Positions 14,870 to 23,910 of a stretch of 64,000 nucleotides of DNA are shown one piece after another; positions within the stretch are counted from its first letter, which is position 1, and the number at the start of each line of letters is the position of its first letter. The position numbers and the translations under genes are program-made. Source of the stretch: Verrucomicrobiaceae bacterium (GTDB taxonomy: Bacteria > Verrucomicrobiota > Verrucomicrobiia > Verrucomicrobiales > Verrucomicrobiaceae); assembly GCA_024232965.1 (NCBI GenBank), contig JACKQF010000008.1, positions 248,001 through 312,000 on the forward strand, given 5' to 3'. The notes below the pieces were generated by a model. The model did no database searches. It was not told the DNA's origin and worked only from the letters and a program-made list of their open reading frames with translations.

Positions 14870-16199
14870 TCATGGGCTCCATGTAATACATGCCGTTCAT
14901 GATGGCGAAGGCTTGGGCGGTGGGCATGCGTTTGAGGGCGTGTTCGGCACCCCAGGAGTCGCTGTAGAGGATCTCGTTGGTTTTGAGGTTGTAACCGATG
15001 ATCAGGCGCATGTGGCCGCCGACGCCGCCTTGGGGGATGGCGGGCTCTGGCAACATGCCGACGGTGACGCTCCACATCACGGGGATGCCGCGATCGATGA
15101 GGCCCTGCACGTTGCGCTGGAACTTGCCGTAGCCGGCCTTGTCGCGCTCCACCTTGGCCTTCTGGAGGGTGGCACCATCCATGCGGGCGTAGATGTCGGT
15201 CAGGGAGTTGTAGACGTAGTTGCGCACGTCCACTTCCTTTTTGCCATCGCGCTTGGCCTCGCGGTTGTAGTCATCCATGAAGCGCAGGAACTTCTGGTAG
15301 TCCCAGTCTTCCACGGCGCGGACGCGGACGCGGAAGCGGTTCTCGAGCTTGTTGAGAGCCTCATACATTTTGTCGGGGCTGGTGCCCCCGCCATCGCTGG
15401 TATCGGCTGCTTGGGCCATCTCGTGCTGATCCACCGGGATGCCGTAGTAGCGGAAGACACGCTCTGCGGTGGCGACGGCGCAGTAGCCTTTGGGCCCTTG
15501 ATCCACCATCGGCACGCTGAGGATGACGACGTCGCCGTTCTCTTCCCTCTTCACGTTTTCAACCAGCGAGGCTTTGGCGACTGCGGTCGAGGTGGCAGCG
15601 ACGCCGGGGGCGGTCGGGGAGGCGATGGACGCGGCGCGGAGGCGGATGAACTCGGCGCGGAAGGGAACGCCGCGGCTTTTCACCTCGCGCTGAAAGCTGT
15701 ACTCCAGGAGGAAGGCGGCGGGGGCCTTGGTCCACATGTAGCCTTCCGAAGAGACGGCGGTGGCGTTGTTTTTGGGGCGCTCTGTGGAGGTGACGCCGAG
15801 CTGCTTGGTGATGAAGGTGCGGAGGTCTTCGACACGCTTTTCAAAGACGCTGCGGTCATTGATCAACGCGTCCGAGTCCCCTCGATTGTAGATGGAAAAA
15901 TTCATCCGGGCGACCTTGCCACCGCTGAACTCGATGATGGCCTCGGCGATCTTCAATTCCGCATTCCAAAGGCTGAGCCCCGGCCCAAAGAAGCGCGCGC
16001 CTTCCTTCTTATCCGAGAGCCAGTCAAACCGGGCGGAGGAGAAGGTCTGCTCAAACACTTCCGGCGTCATGTCCCAGACTTGCGCGCCAGCGACAAGGGC
16101 ATCGAGAGGTCGCGCGGGGGCAGTAGAACTGGATGAAGTTTGTGCCGCAAGCGGCAGCGCGATGGCGCACGAGGCGGCGATGAAGGCGGAGCGGATCAT
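14865..16199 (-). CDS. Exported C39-like cysteine peptidase domain protein
   Basis: The 444-residue product has a signal peptide (MIRSAFIAASCAIALPLAAQ). An N-terminal domain of about 200 residues contains AELKIAEAIIEFSGGKVARM. The C-terminal domain resembles papain-like C39 peptidases: VPMVDQGPKGYCAVATAERV with the catalytic Cys, then GGHMRLIIGYNLKTNEILYS with the His, and SDSWGAEHALKRM with the Asp. Single-domain C39-like proteins of this kind (Peptidase_C39_2) are common in Verrucomicrobia and Planctomycetes; the target is unknown. The ATG at 16199 is preferred to a TTG three codons earlier. It is divergent from the response-regulator gene. Confidence 0.75.
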   Translation of the reverse strand: MIRSAFIAASCAIALPLAAQTSSSSTAPARPLDALVAGAQVWDMTPEVFEQTFSSARFDWLSDKKEGARFFGPGLSLWNAELKIAEAIIEFSGGKVARMNFSIYNRGDSDALINDRSVFEKRVEDLRTFITKQLGVTSTERPKNNATAVSSEGYMWTKAPAAFLLEYSFQREVKSRGVPFRAEFIRLRAASIASPTAPGVAATSTAVAKASLVENVKREENGDVVILSVPMVDQGPKGYCAVATAERVFRYYGIPVDQHEMAQAADTSDGGGTSPDKMYEALNKLENRFRVRVRAVEDWDYQKFLRFMDDYNREAKRDGKKEVDVRNYVYNSLTDIYARMDGATLQKAKVERDKAGYGKFQRNVQGLIDRGIPVMWSVTVGMLPEPAIPQGGVGGHMRLIIGYNLKTNEILYSDSWGAEHALKRMPTAQAFAIMNGMYYMEPMK

Positions 16200-16322
16200 G
16201 GGAAGCAAGGTTAGGAGTTGCGCTGAATCTTGAGGGAATCGGGCGCGAACGTCCAGTCAAACTCCGACAAATCGAAAAAATCTGCCTTTACCAATCCAGC
16301 CACGCTCCCTACCCTGCGGGCC

Positions 16323-17027
16323 ATGACCAAACGTGTCCTCGTCGTCGAAGATGAGCCCTCCATCTCTGAGACCATCTTGTATGCGCTCCGCACGGAGCAG
16401 TTTGAAGCGACCCCCTGCGCCACCGGCCAGGAAGCGCTGGACCTTTTGGCGAGAGAGCCTTTTGATTTTGTGGTGCTGGACGTGGGCCTGCCAGACATGA
16501 GCGGCTTTGACGTCTGTCGCAGCATCCGCCTCCATTCATCCGCGCCGATTCTTTTCCTGACGGCTCGCGATGGGGAAATCGACCGGATTGTGGGCCTGGA
16601 ACTGGGGGCGGACGATTATGTGACCAAGCCCTTCAGCCCGCGCGAACTGGCAGCCAGAGTTCGGGCCATCCTGCGGCGCACCCAAACATCGACGCCCACC
16701 GCGCCCATGCCTGTGGCGAACGGCAACGGCAAGACCTTCAGCCACGATGACGAGCGCAAGCGCATCCTGTGCAGGGGCCTGCCGCTGGAGCTTTCCCGCA
16801 ATGAGTACCACCTTCTGCTGGCACTGATGAAGCACCCCGGGCGGGTCTTTTCCCGTGATCAATTGATGGATCAGGCCTGGCAAGATCCTGGCGCGGCGGG
16901 TGACCGCACGGTGGATGCGCACATCCGTTCCCTGCGGGCGAAGATCCGTCTATCTGCTCCGGACATCGACCCCATCGAGACGCGTCGCGGGATCGGGTAT
17001 GCCTTTCGCGAGCCTGATGCGGCATGA
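16323..17027 (+). CDS. OmpR/PhoB-type response regulator, CreB-like
   Basis: The 234-residue regulator has a receiver domain (VLVVEDEPSISETILYALRT) with acidic pocket E9/D10, phosphoacceptor D53 (FVVLDVGLPDMSG), T80 and K102 (DDYVTKPFSPREL). It also has a winged-helix DNA-binding domain (LELSRNEYHLLLALMKHPGR, then DRTVDAHIRSLRAKI and RGIGYAF). The overall sequence reminds me of CreB. The start is the ATG at 16323; an earlier in-frame start would add 31 poorly conserved residues. The gene overlaps the following kinase gene by 4 bases (ATGA), so the two are translationally coupled. Confidence 0.9.
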   Translation: MTKRVLVVEDEPSISETILYALRTEQFEATPCATGQEALDLLAREPFDFVVLDVGLPDMSGFDVCRSIRLHSSAPILFLTARDGEIDRIVGLELGADDYVTKPFSPRELAARVRAILRRTQTSTPTAPMPVANGNGKTFSHDDERKRILCRGLPLELSRNEYHLLLALMKHPGRVFSRDQLMDQAWQDPGAAGDRTVDAHIRSLRAKIRLSAPDIDPIETRRGIGYAFREPDAA

Positions 17028-18463
17028 GAATCACGACCTTCAGTCTGGCGGCAATCTCACTGGTCGTGACCGTGGGGTTCATGCTGCTGATTGAAAACTC
17101 CCTGCGCGATCTGCCGAATCAAAACTTCCAGGCCACCGAAGAGACGATGGTGGACATGGCGAACGTGCTGGCGGCCGTCGTCGAGCATGACACCAAGGAT
17201 GACGTCATCGACGTCGACTTCCTCCGCACTGCGCTGCCCAAGGCTCTGGAACGGAAGATTCACGCGCTCATTTTTGATCTAGAGAAGAACAGCGTCACCT
17301 GTCACGTGCACGTGACCGACGCCCACGGCATCGTGATCTTTGACTCCGACAAGGGAACACTTGAGGGCACGGATCTTTCCAAATTCAACGATGTCCGCCT
17401 GACGCTGCAAGGCCAGTACGGCGCACGATCCAGCCGCAGCGATGAGGCAGATGAAATGAGTTCCGTGATCCATGTCGCAGCCCCGATCCGGCACGGTGAC
17501 AAAATCATCGGTGCCTTGGTGGTCCGCAAAGCGAAACTGGATCAGTGGCGATTCATCGAGAGCCAGCGCAACAACGTCATCATCTCCTCCGCGTTGATCG
17601 GATTTGGCATCGCGGCCTTCTGTGCAGCGGTTTTGTTTTGGGTGCTGCGCCCCATCCGATTGCTCACGGCCTGGACACAGTCCATTGCCGAGGGACGTCG
17701 CGCACCACAGCCAAACCTCGGCGGCGGCCTTGAGGTCCGGGCTCTGGGAGCGGCGATCAACAACATGCGCGAAGAGTTGGATGGCCGCGACTACGCGACG
17801 AGCTACGTGCAGACGCTGACGCACGAGCTCAAGAGCCCGCTGGCGGCGATCCGTGGGACGGCGGAGCTTTTGCAGGAAGAAGACATGCCGGAGGAAGACC
17901 GCCGCCGCTTCCTGGCAAATCTGCAGGCTGAGTCAGATCGCAGCGAGCGGCTGCTGCGGCAGTTGCTGCGGCTATCGGAGGTGGAACGCCGGCGGGCGCT
18001 CAACCAAAAGGAGACCTTTGATCTGCGTGAGACGCTAAGCGCCGCGCTGCAAGAAACGGCGACGGCCGCAGCAGCGAAGGAGATCCGCATCGTGATGCCG
18101 GAGGATGACACCGCTCTGAAGGTCGAAGGAGATGCTGCGCTGCTGCGCCGTGCCTTCGTCAACCTGATCGAAAACGCCGTCGATTTTTCGCCCGAGAAAA
18201 GCTCCATCGAGATCTCCGCCGCACGGCAAGGAACCAGCGTGGAGGTGCGGATTCGCGATCACGGACCGGGCATCCCAGAGTATGCAGCAGCGCGTTTGTT
18301 TGAGCGATTCTACTCCCTGAAGCACCAGCAAACGGGCAGAAAGGGCACGGGTCTGGGACTGGCCTTCGTGAAAGAAACAGTGGATCTGCACCACGGCACC
18401 ATCACCGTGGCAAATCACCCTGACGGCGGCACTTTGGCAGCGATGACGATCCCGGCGATCTAG
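17024..18463 (+). CDS. Sensor histidine kinase, CreC-like
   Basis: The 479-residue partner of the upstream regulator has an N-terminal membrane segment (ISLVVTVGFMLLIENSLRDL), a periplasmic domain of about 150 residues (HVHVTDAHGIVIFDSDKGTL, typical of CreC), a second membrane segment near 190-210 (SALIGFGIAAFCAAVLFWVL), a HAMP-like linker, the phosphorylated His at about residue 267 in LTHELKSPLAAIRGTAEL, and an ATPase domain (LRRAFVNLIENAVDFSP, RDHGPGIPEYAA, GTGLGLAFVKETVDLHHG). All catalytic boxes are present. CreBC responds to carbon source and cell-wall stress in enterobacteria; the signal here is unknown. Its 3' end overlaps the convergent gene by 4 bases. Confidence 0.9.
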   Translation: MRITTFSLAAISLVVTVGFMLLIENSLRDLPNQNFQATEETMVDMANVLAAVVEHDTKDDVIDVDFLRTALPKALERKIHALIFDLEKNSVTCHVHVTDAHGIVIFDSDKGTLEGTDLSKFNDVRLTLQGQYGARSSRSDEADEMSSVIHVAAPIRHGDKIIGALVVRKAKLDQWRFIESQRNNVIISSALIGFGIAAFCAAVLFWVLRPIRLLTAWTQSIAEGRRAPQPNLGGGLEVRALGAAINNMREELDGRDYATSYVQTLTHELKSPLAAIRGTAELLQEEDMPEEDRRRFLANLQAESDRSERLLRQLLRLSEVERRRALNQKETFDLRETLSAALQETATAAAAKEIRIVMPEDDTALKVEGDAALLRRAFVNLIENAVDFSPEKSSIEISAARQGTSVEVRIRDHGPGIPEYAAARLFERFYSLKHQQTGRKGTGLGLAFVKETVDLHHGTITVANHPDGGTLAAMTIPAI

Positions 18464-20586
18464 CGGGCGGACACGCGGCTATTGAGGAGTTTTTCGAGGT
18501 TCTCGTCTGCGGCCACGCCCTTGCTGAGCGCGTCTTTGTACTCGGCTTGGGCCTTGTCCCACTGAGGGGGGTCCCAGGTGATGTAGAGCACGGCGAGATT
18601 GAAGTGGGCCTCCCCAAAGGATGGGTCGATGGCGAGCACCGTCTTGAATTCCTTTTCCGCCCGCTGGAGGAGCCCGAGGCGATTGGCGATGATGCCGAGG
18701 TAGTGATGGGCTTGGGAGTTCTTGGTGTCCACGGAGAGGCACTTCTCAAACCAGGTCATGGCATCGCTCCACTTCTCCTGCTTGAACAGCACCACGCCCA
18801 AGGTGAAGGCGGCGTTGGAATTTTCCGGGTCGTAGGCCAGACACTTCTTCAGCGCCGCCTCTGCTTCCGCGTATTTGCCCGCCCGCTGATACGCCAACCC
18901 CTGACCGATCAATGCGCTAGCGTTCTTGGGTTCAGCGCGGAGGGCATCGGAGTAAAACCCAGCGGCTTCGTCATTGCGTTTGGCTTGCAGAGCTTCATTG
19001 CCCTTCTGCACCAAAGCATCGGCAGAATTTTCCGTGGTCTCCTCAGGCTTTGCTCCCGTGGCAGGTTCATTTTGCACCATCAGTGTGGCTTTGATGGCGC
19101 TGCCACCGAGGAGTTCCTTGATCTGTGGATCAGAGAAAAGCTTTTGCTCCTCTGGGCTCAGAGTGACGCGGCTGTCTTCGAGTTCCTGCACTTGGCGGAG
19201 GAGATCCTGGGAGGCACCCTCCATCTTTTGGAGCTCGCCAATAACCAGGGATTTGGCCTGTTGCTGGCGTGCCTGTGAACGGAGTTGGCGGAGGATAATA
19301 TTGCGCAGGACTTCGTTTTCGTTCGCAAGCTCTGGCGGGATTGCGCTGCCATCCGCAGGCTTGGTGCCCATTTGTTCCTGCACCTGCTTGAGTTGTAGCG
19401 TGAGTTCTGAGATCTGTGTCTGGTAGGCGGTGTTTTCTTTTCGGAGGTCGGTCAATTGTCCCTGAATATTGGTGAGTTCCGTCTTCAGACTGGCGATCTC
19501 TTGGTCCTTGCGAGTCACGTCCGCCTGAAGTGCGACCACCTGCTTTTGTGCGTCGTCCAATTCCTTCTTCAGCCGCTCATTTTCCGCGGTGAGGCGCTTC
19601 ATCTCGTCGGTGGTGCCGCGTTTTTTGAGGTCATCGACCTGAGTCTGCAAACCCATGTTTTGTGCGGAAAGCGCAGCCGCCTGTTTGGTAGCCTCGTCCG
19701 CGTTTTTCATCGCTTCGTCGCGTTCCTTGAGGGCTTTATCGCGCTCCGACTCAAGGCCTGCGACTTTTGCGGAGACTTCTGCGAGTTTTTGCGAGGCTTC
19801 AGTCGCGGCCTGTTGAGCGGATTTCAATTTTGTCTCAGCCGCATGCATTTGGCCGACCGCAGCGGCCTTCTGCTGCATCAACTGATCCACCTGAGCCTGC
19901 GTCGTTTGCCCGGCCTTCATCGCCATCTGCGCCCGCTGGAGTTCGGCTTCGACAGCAGCCACGCGTGCGGCGGCTTGGTCGCGGCTTGCACGGGTGGTTT
20001 GGATTTCTCCAGACGCCCATTGGTACCACTGCTGCCATTTGGAGAGGTCGCCCTCGTAAATTCGGTTTTGCTGCTGGAGTGCTTCGACCTTTTTCCTCCA
20101 GGCGGTCTCCCACTGAGAGAGCATGTCGTTGAGGCTTGGTGGATCCCCATCCTGACTGGGTTGCACAAATCCAGTCGAACCGGCGAGCGCCCCGGGTGCC
20201 GGGACGGATCCAGCGGAAGCCTGCGGAGCGGCTCCAGCGCTCGCATCGGCGGGGGCCGCAGCTCCAGCGCCTCGAGCAATCGCGATTTCGACACGAGCGA
20301 TCGAGTCTTTTACCATGCCCCGGCGATAGGCCACCATGCGGGTCTCCCAGGCTGGGAAGGTGTTGGCGACACTGGTCAGGACCTCCTCTGCCTCGCGATA
20401 CTTGCGAATCGCTCCCTGGAGGTCGCCCGCTTTTTCCATGCGTTCGCCAGCGTTATTGGCCATGTAACCACGGAAGAAAATATCTGAAGCCTCGCCACCC
20501 GACGTCTGGGAAAAACCCACGGTCGTTTGGGAGAGCCAAGAGAGACTCGCGGCGAAGAGAAAAAGGAAGAGACGACTCTGATTCAT
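18460..20586 (-). CDS. Exported coiled-coil and TPR protein
   Basis: The 708-residue product has a signal peptide (MNQSRLFLFLFAASLSWLSQ), a small TPR-like helical pair, an Ala/Pro-rich linker (about 100-140), a long coiled coil rich in Ala, Gln, Lys and Glu (about 155-410), an acidic linker (TGAKPEETTENSADALVQKG) and about four TPR motifs at the C-terminus (NASALIGQGLAYQRAGKYAE, NSQAHHYLGIIANRLGLLQR). This layout suggests a periplasmic scaffold. No enzyme motif is visible. It converges on the creC-like gene with a 4-base 3' overlap. Confidence 0.75.
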   Translation of the reverse strand: MNQSRLFLFLFAASLSWLSQTTVGFSQTSGGEASDIFFRGYMANNAGERMEKAGDLQGAIRKYREAEEVLTSVANTFPAWETRMVAYRRGMVKDSIARVEIAIARGAGAAAPADASAGAAPQASAGSVPAPGALAGSTGFVQPSQDGDPPSLNDMLSQWETAWRKKVEALQQQNRIYEGDLSKWQQWYQWASGEIQTTRASRDQAAARVAAVEAELQRAQMAMKAGQTTQAQVDQLMQQKAAAVGQMHAAETKLKSAQQAATEASQKLAEVSAKVAGLESERDKALKERDEAMKNADEATKQAAALSAQNMGLQTQVDDLKKRGTTDEMKRLTAENERLKKELDDAQKQVVALQADVTRKDQEIASLKTELTNIQGQLTDLRKENTAYQTQISELTLQLKQVQEQMGTKPADGSAIPPELANENEVLRNIILRQLRSQARQQQAKSLVIGELQKMEGASQDLLRQVQELEDSRVTLSPEEQKLFSDPQIKELLGGSAIKATLMVQNEPATGAKPEETTENSADALVQKGNEALQAKRNDEAAGFYSDALRAEPKNASALIGQGLAYQRAGKYAEAEAALKKCLAYDPENSNAAFTLGVVLFKQEKWSDAMTWFEKCLSVDTKNSQAHHYLGIIANRLGLLQRAEKEFKTVLAIDPSFGEAHFNLAVLYITWDPPQWDKAQAEYKDALSKGVAADENLEKLLNSRVSAR

Positions 20587-20756
20587 GGGAGATGGAACGG
20601 GAAAATCCTGGGAGGGACAGTTATCATACCCTGCCTAGTGTCCCTTGTAAATACTCATGAAGCCCCTGTTCTGGGGGCTGCACAAAGTAGCGGACAGCGC
20701 CCGCCATCTGGGACGGACCGATCTAGGATCAGATTTACCAGGCCTGCCCCGTCCGA

Positions 20757-22166
20757 TTAGGACTGGGCGTCGGTGGCGCGCTTCATGCTGGCCAGCGCGT
20801 CGGAGATGCGAATCTCGTGGCGGCGACGATTGATGAAGTAGGAGACGTATTCGTAGCCGGCCTCCAAAAGGTGATTGTAGGCGGTCACGAAATGTTCACC
20901 AACGCGATGAGCCCGGTGGGAGTCTGAGCCGACGACGATCGGGATATCCCGCTCTGCCATCATCTTCAGCATCTCCATTCCGGGATTCATTTCTGAATAG
21001 CTCTTGTTCAGGCCGGAAGTATTCAATTCCATGGCAACGCCAGTAGCGGCGATGCGGTCCAGGGCATTAGCCACGGGTCCTTTGATGATGGGGAAGCACC
21101 AAGAGTCAGGATTGTAGTTCTTCACCAAATCAGGGTGGGCCAGGCAATCGTAAAGCCCCGTCTCTGCGGATTTGGCGAGGTGGTCGAAGTAGGTGCGGCG
21201 GAAGCCCTCAATGGTGCCGGTCTCGTACTTGGCAAGGTATTCCTTAGCCTGCCAATGGAGACCGCCGAGGATGTAGTGGAAGTCGGCGCGGCGGTGGAGC
21301 TTTTCGATCCACTCTTCGCAGCCAGGGTAGTATTCGCTCTCCAGCCCAAGGAGCACGTCGATCTTGCCTTTAAAGGCATCGCGGGTGCGCTGGACCATAT
21401 CCACGTAAGTATCAAACTCAGATTCCGCCATGCGGACACTCTGCCAGAATCCATCTGGCATCGGGCAATGGCAGGTGAAGATGATGCCATTCATGCCGGA
21501 CTTGATGCCTTGCTGGGCGTATTCCGCAGGCTCGCCCCAAGCGTGTTTGCACAGTGGCGTGTGCATGTGGGAATCATAGACCTTCACGGCATCGCGGATC
21601 GCCTCCGCCTTCGGGTCATTGAGCGGGGCAAAAACAGGCGGAGCCTCGGCGATCACCTGCACCTTTGCTGGAACCTCTGCCGGTGCAGCAGCTTTTGCAG
21701 CCTTCGGAGTCGGAGCAGCCTTCGCAGGCGCAGCGGCCTTCACTGGAGGCGGAGTTTTGGTCGCTTTGGCTGGCGCGGCGGCCTTCGCAGGGGCTGTTTT
21801 TTTGGCTGGCGTTGGTTTCTTAGCCGGAACAGCGGCCTTTTTGACGGGAGCAGCAGGCTTCTTCGCAGGGGCAGCGGGCTTCTTGGCCGGAGTTGGCTTC
21901 TTTGCAGGGGCAGCAGGCTTCTTGGCCGGAGTTGGCTTCTTTGCAGGGGCGGCAGGCTTTTTGGCTGGGGCTGGTTTCTTCGCAGCGGCGGCAGGCTTTT
22001 TGGCGGCAGACTTTGACTTCGCCTTAGCGGGAGCAGCTTTTTTCGGCGCCGGTTTCCCTTTGCTTGTCGCTGGCTTTGCCGTGGGCTTAGCTTTGTTTGC
22101 TGCCTTGGTGGATGCCTTCGCCGCAGTGGGCTTGGCCTTGGTCGTTGGTTTAGTGCGTTTGGTCAC
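20757..22166 (-). CDS. PHP-domain phosphatase (histidinol-phosphatase type) with histone-H1-like tail
   Basis: The 469-residue product has two parts. Residues 1 to about 165 are almost entirely Lys, Ala, Pro and Thr, with repeats such as KKPAAPAKKPTPAKKPAAPA, like the DNA-binding tail of histone H1 or AlgP/HctB proteins. Residues about 195-465 are a PHP metal-dependent phosphatase: DSHMHTPLCKHAWGEPAEYA with the metal-binding His residues, FTCHCPMPDGF, LLGLESEYYPGCEEW, DYLGGLHW-like YILGGLHW, DCLAHPDLVKNYN and VVGSDSHRAHRVG. The PHP part resembles HisK/YtvP histidinol phosphatases, but no other his genes are near. The upstream gene ends 4 bases before its start, so the two are probably co-transcribed. 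The fusion is unusual and the frame is continuous. Confidence 0.8.
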   Translation of the reverse strand: MTKRTKPTTKAKPTAAKASTKAANKAKPTAKPATSKGKPAPKKAAPAKAKSKSAAKKPAAAAKKPAPAKKPAAPAKKPTPAKKPAAPAKKPTPAKKPAAPAKKPAAPVKKAAVPAKKPTPAKKTAPAKAAAPAKATKTPPPVKAAAPAKAAPTPKAAKAAAPAEVPAKVQVIAEAPPVFAPLNDPKAEAIRDAVKVYDSHMHTPLCKHAWGEPAEYAQQGIKSGMNGIIFTCHCPMPDGFWQSVRMAESEFDTYVDMVQRTRDAFKGKIDVLLGLESEYYPGCEEWIEKLHRRADFHYILGGLHWQAKEYLAKYETGTIEGFRRTYFDHLAKSAETGLYDCLAHPDLVKNYNPDSWCFPIIKGPVANALDRIAATGVAMELNTSGLNKSYSEMNPGMEMLKMMAERDIPIVVGSDSHRAHRVGEHFVTAYNHLLEAGYEYVSYFINRRRHEIRISDALASMKRATDAQS

Positions 22167-22170
22167 GTGC

Positions 22171-23181
22171 TCAGCTCCCTGTGTTTTGCAAAATCAGCCA
22201 TCCTTTTCCTTCCACGCCTGCCACGCGTACCACCCGCCCATCATCCGCGCTGCCGGGGTAGCAGAGACGAAGCGTCAGCGGAACATTTTTCCACTGGCGT
22301 CCTTTCATCTGCTCGATCAGCGTGGCGAACTGGGGATCATTGCGGTTGAAGTAGGCATAAACGGTGCCGGTTTCCTCGGGATGCTTGATCTCAAGCACCT
22401 CGTCGTTTGAGTAAGAGTCAGTTGCCGCAGTAGCAGACGGACGGGAGGCCAGGACGCGCAGCAGCTTGGGCTGGTCTGGCTTCAATTGCAGAAACTCTTT
22501 CCAGGCGATCTCCCCATAGCGGACGGAGCTCTCCCAGTCCACGCGGATCGCACCCGCGTGGTCTTCTTCGACGATCACATAAACCGGATCTGCGCCGACA
22601 AATTGAGCCTGCACGTAGGCCATGCGATACCCGGGTTCTTGGATAGGATTCACGTCCCCGATCCGCGCCCAAGTGAAATTGGGCATCTGGTGGCGCTTAT
22701 AGTAATCCACCATCAAGGGCCGAATACGCTCAGGATCACGGACGAAAGCCAGCATATCCTCAATAGTCTTAGCCTCGAAGAAGCTGCGGACAGAGGTCTC
22801 AATTTCGGCCTTCTTAGAATCGATCCCCGCAGCCCCCATCGTTACTGGAACGGCCCGCGGCACGGCCGGAATTTCCGGGACAATCGTCGAGGCGACGTGC
22901 GGCCTCGGCATCGCTGATAACTCCTCGGCCTTCGGCACAACCGGGGTGGAGTTCCTGCTCAACTGGGCACGTTCTGCGGTCTGGAGATGGATCTCTTTGA
23001 TTTCCTCCATGTACCGAGACCTTTGGCCGTTAGCATCCCAGAGGCGCTGCATGACCACGTAGAACACGGAGGCAACCATGATAACTAAGGCAGAACCGCC
23101 AAGTAACTTCCCAATGAGGCCCATGAGCGCTTCGTGGCGTCTTGAACGGCTGAGTTTTGGCCTCTCTTTAGTTTGCATCAT
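22171..23181 (-). CDS. Single-pass membrane protein of unknown function
   Basis: The 336-residue product is not recognised. It has a basic cytoplasmic start (MMQTKERPKLSRSRRHEA), one membrane segment (about residues 22-45, IGKLLGGSALVIMVASVFYV) and a large extracytoplasmic domain with IETSVRSFFEAKTIEDMLAF, RPLMVDYYKRH and a fold-like stretch (YVIVEEDHAGAIRVDWESSV). This pattern (SRSFF-A-T-EE-L-FVR) is common in Verrucomicrobia membrane proteins of unknown role. Two adjacent ATG codons serve as start. It is directly upstream of the PHP phosphatase gene (4-base gap) and next to tRNA-Thr. Confidence 0.65.
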   Translation of the reverse strand: MMQTKERPKLSRSRRHEALMGLIGKLLGGSALVIMVASVFYVVMQRLWDANGQRSRYMEEIKEIHLQTAERAQLSRNSTPVVPKAEELSAMPRPHVASTIVPEIPAVPRAVPVTMGAAGIDSKKAEIETSVRSFFEAKTIEDMLAFVRDPERIRPLMVDYYKRHQMPNFTWARIGDVNPIQEPGYRMAYVQAQFVGADPVYVIVEEDHAGAIRVDWESSVRYGEIAWKEFLQLKPDQPKLLRVLASRPSATAATDSYSNDEVLEIKHPEETGTVYAYFNRNDPQFATLIEQMKGRQWKNVPLTLRLCYPGSADDGRVVRVAGVEGKGWLILQNTGS

Positions 23182-23199
23182 GTTGACTCACGCCAAAAA

Positions 23200-23274
<75 letters not shown>

Positions 23275-23388
23275 CCGTCAGACGGGTGGGTTGGGAATTG
23301 GCAATATAAGAGCTGGATTTGTCTTGTCATTACCTTTCTTTGCATCAGAGCAATTTTCTGATCTAGTGGAACGATCAATCTACACCTT

Positions 23389-23910
23389 ATGAGCGCTTCC
23401 CCCCGATTCCAAAAGGCCCTCAGGCTCTGGCGACGCCTGCCTTTCCAACACATGGTGGCAATTGTTGTTATTCTCTATATTTTTGGGAAAAAGCAGCCGT
23501 TTCCACTCTCCAACTTTCCCATGTACTCAGGGATCAGTGAGGAGGCCGATGTCTATTTTGCCACGGACCAGGCCGATCACCCTCTCGCTATGGATCGCGT
23601 CTTTGACACCGGGTCAAGCAACACCAAGAAGCTCTTCAAGACAAAGCTAAGTAACCTTCTGGCCGAAACGGCTGCAAAAACGGGCGAGCCTAGGCGGGAT
23701 ACCCGAGATGCGACGGATGCCGAACGCGCGGCGGTAGGCAAGGACACTCTCGACACTCTGGTCCGGTCCATGAAAACGAGAAATTTGCCCGCCGGAACCA
23801 CGGCGGTGCGCCTCTATAGCCGCACTTTTTCCCTGGCAGATTCGGACACCATCCAGGATCAGGCCCCAGAGCTCTTGGCTGAACACCCCCTCACCCCTTC
23901 CGCGCCATGA
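23389..23910 (+). CDS. Small membrane-anchored protein paired with an HTTM-like protein
   Basis: The 173-residue product has one membrane segment (about 20-35, FQHMVAIVVILYIFGKKQPF) followed by FPLSNFPMYSGISEEADVYF, where SNFPMYS is a motif I recall from partners of HTTM/vitamin-K carboxylase-like proteins. The rest is soluble (TRNLPAGTTAVRLYSRTFSL). Its stop overlaps the next start by 4 bases (ATGA), so the two are made together. The biochemical role is unknown. Confidence 0.7.
   Translation: MSASPRFQKALRLWRRLPFQHMVAIVVILYIFGKKQPFPLSNFPMYSGISEEADVYFATDQADHPLAMDRVFDTGSSNTKKLFKTKLSNLLAETAAKTGEPRRDTRDATDAERAAVGKDTLDTLVRSMKTRNLPAGTTAVRLYSRTFSLADSDTIQDQAPELLAEHPLTPSAP

Noticed and set aside
14912..16136. 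A plus-strand gene of about 407 codons opposite the C39-like peptidase
   Set aside because: Gly/Ala/Val/His-rich antisense shadow; the minus-strand frame has a signal peptide and catalytic motifs.
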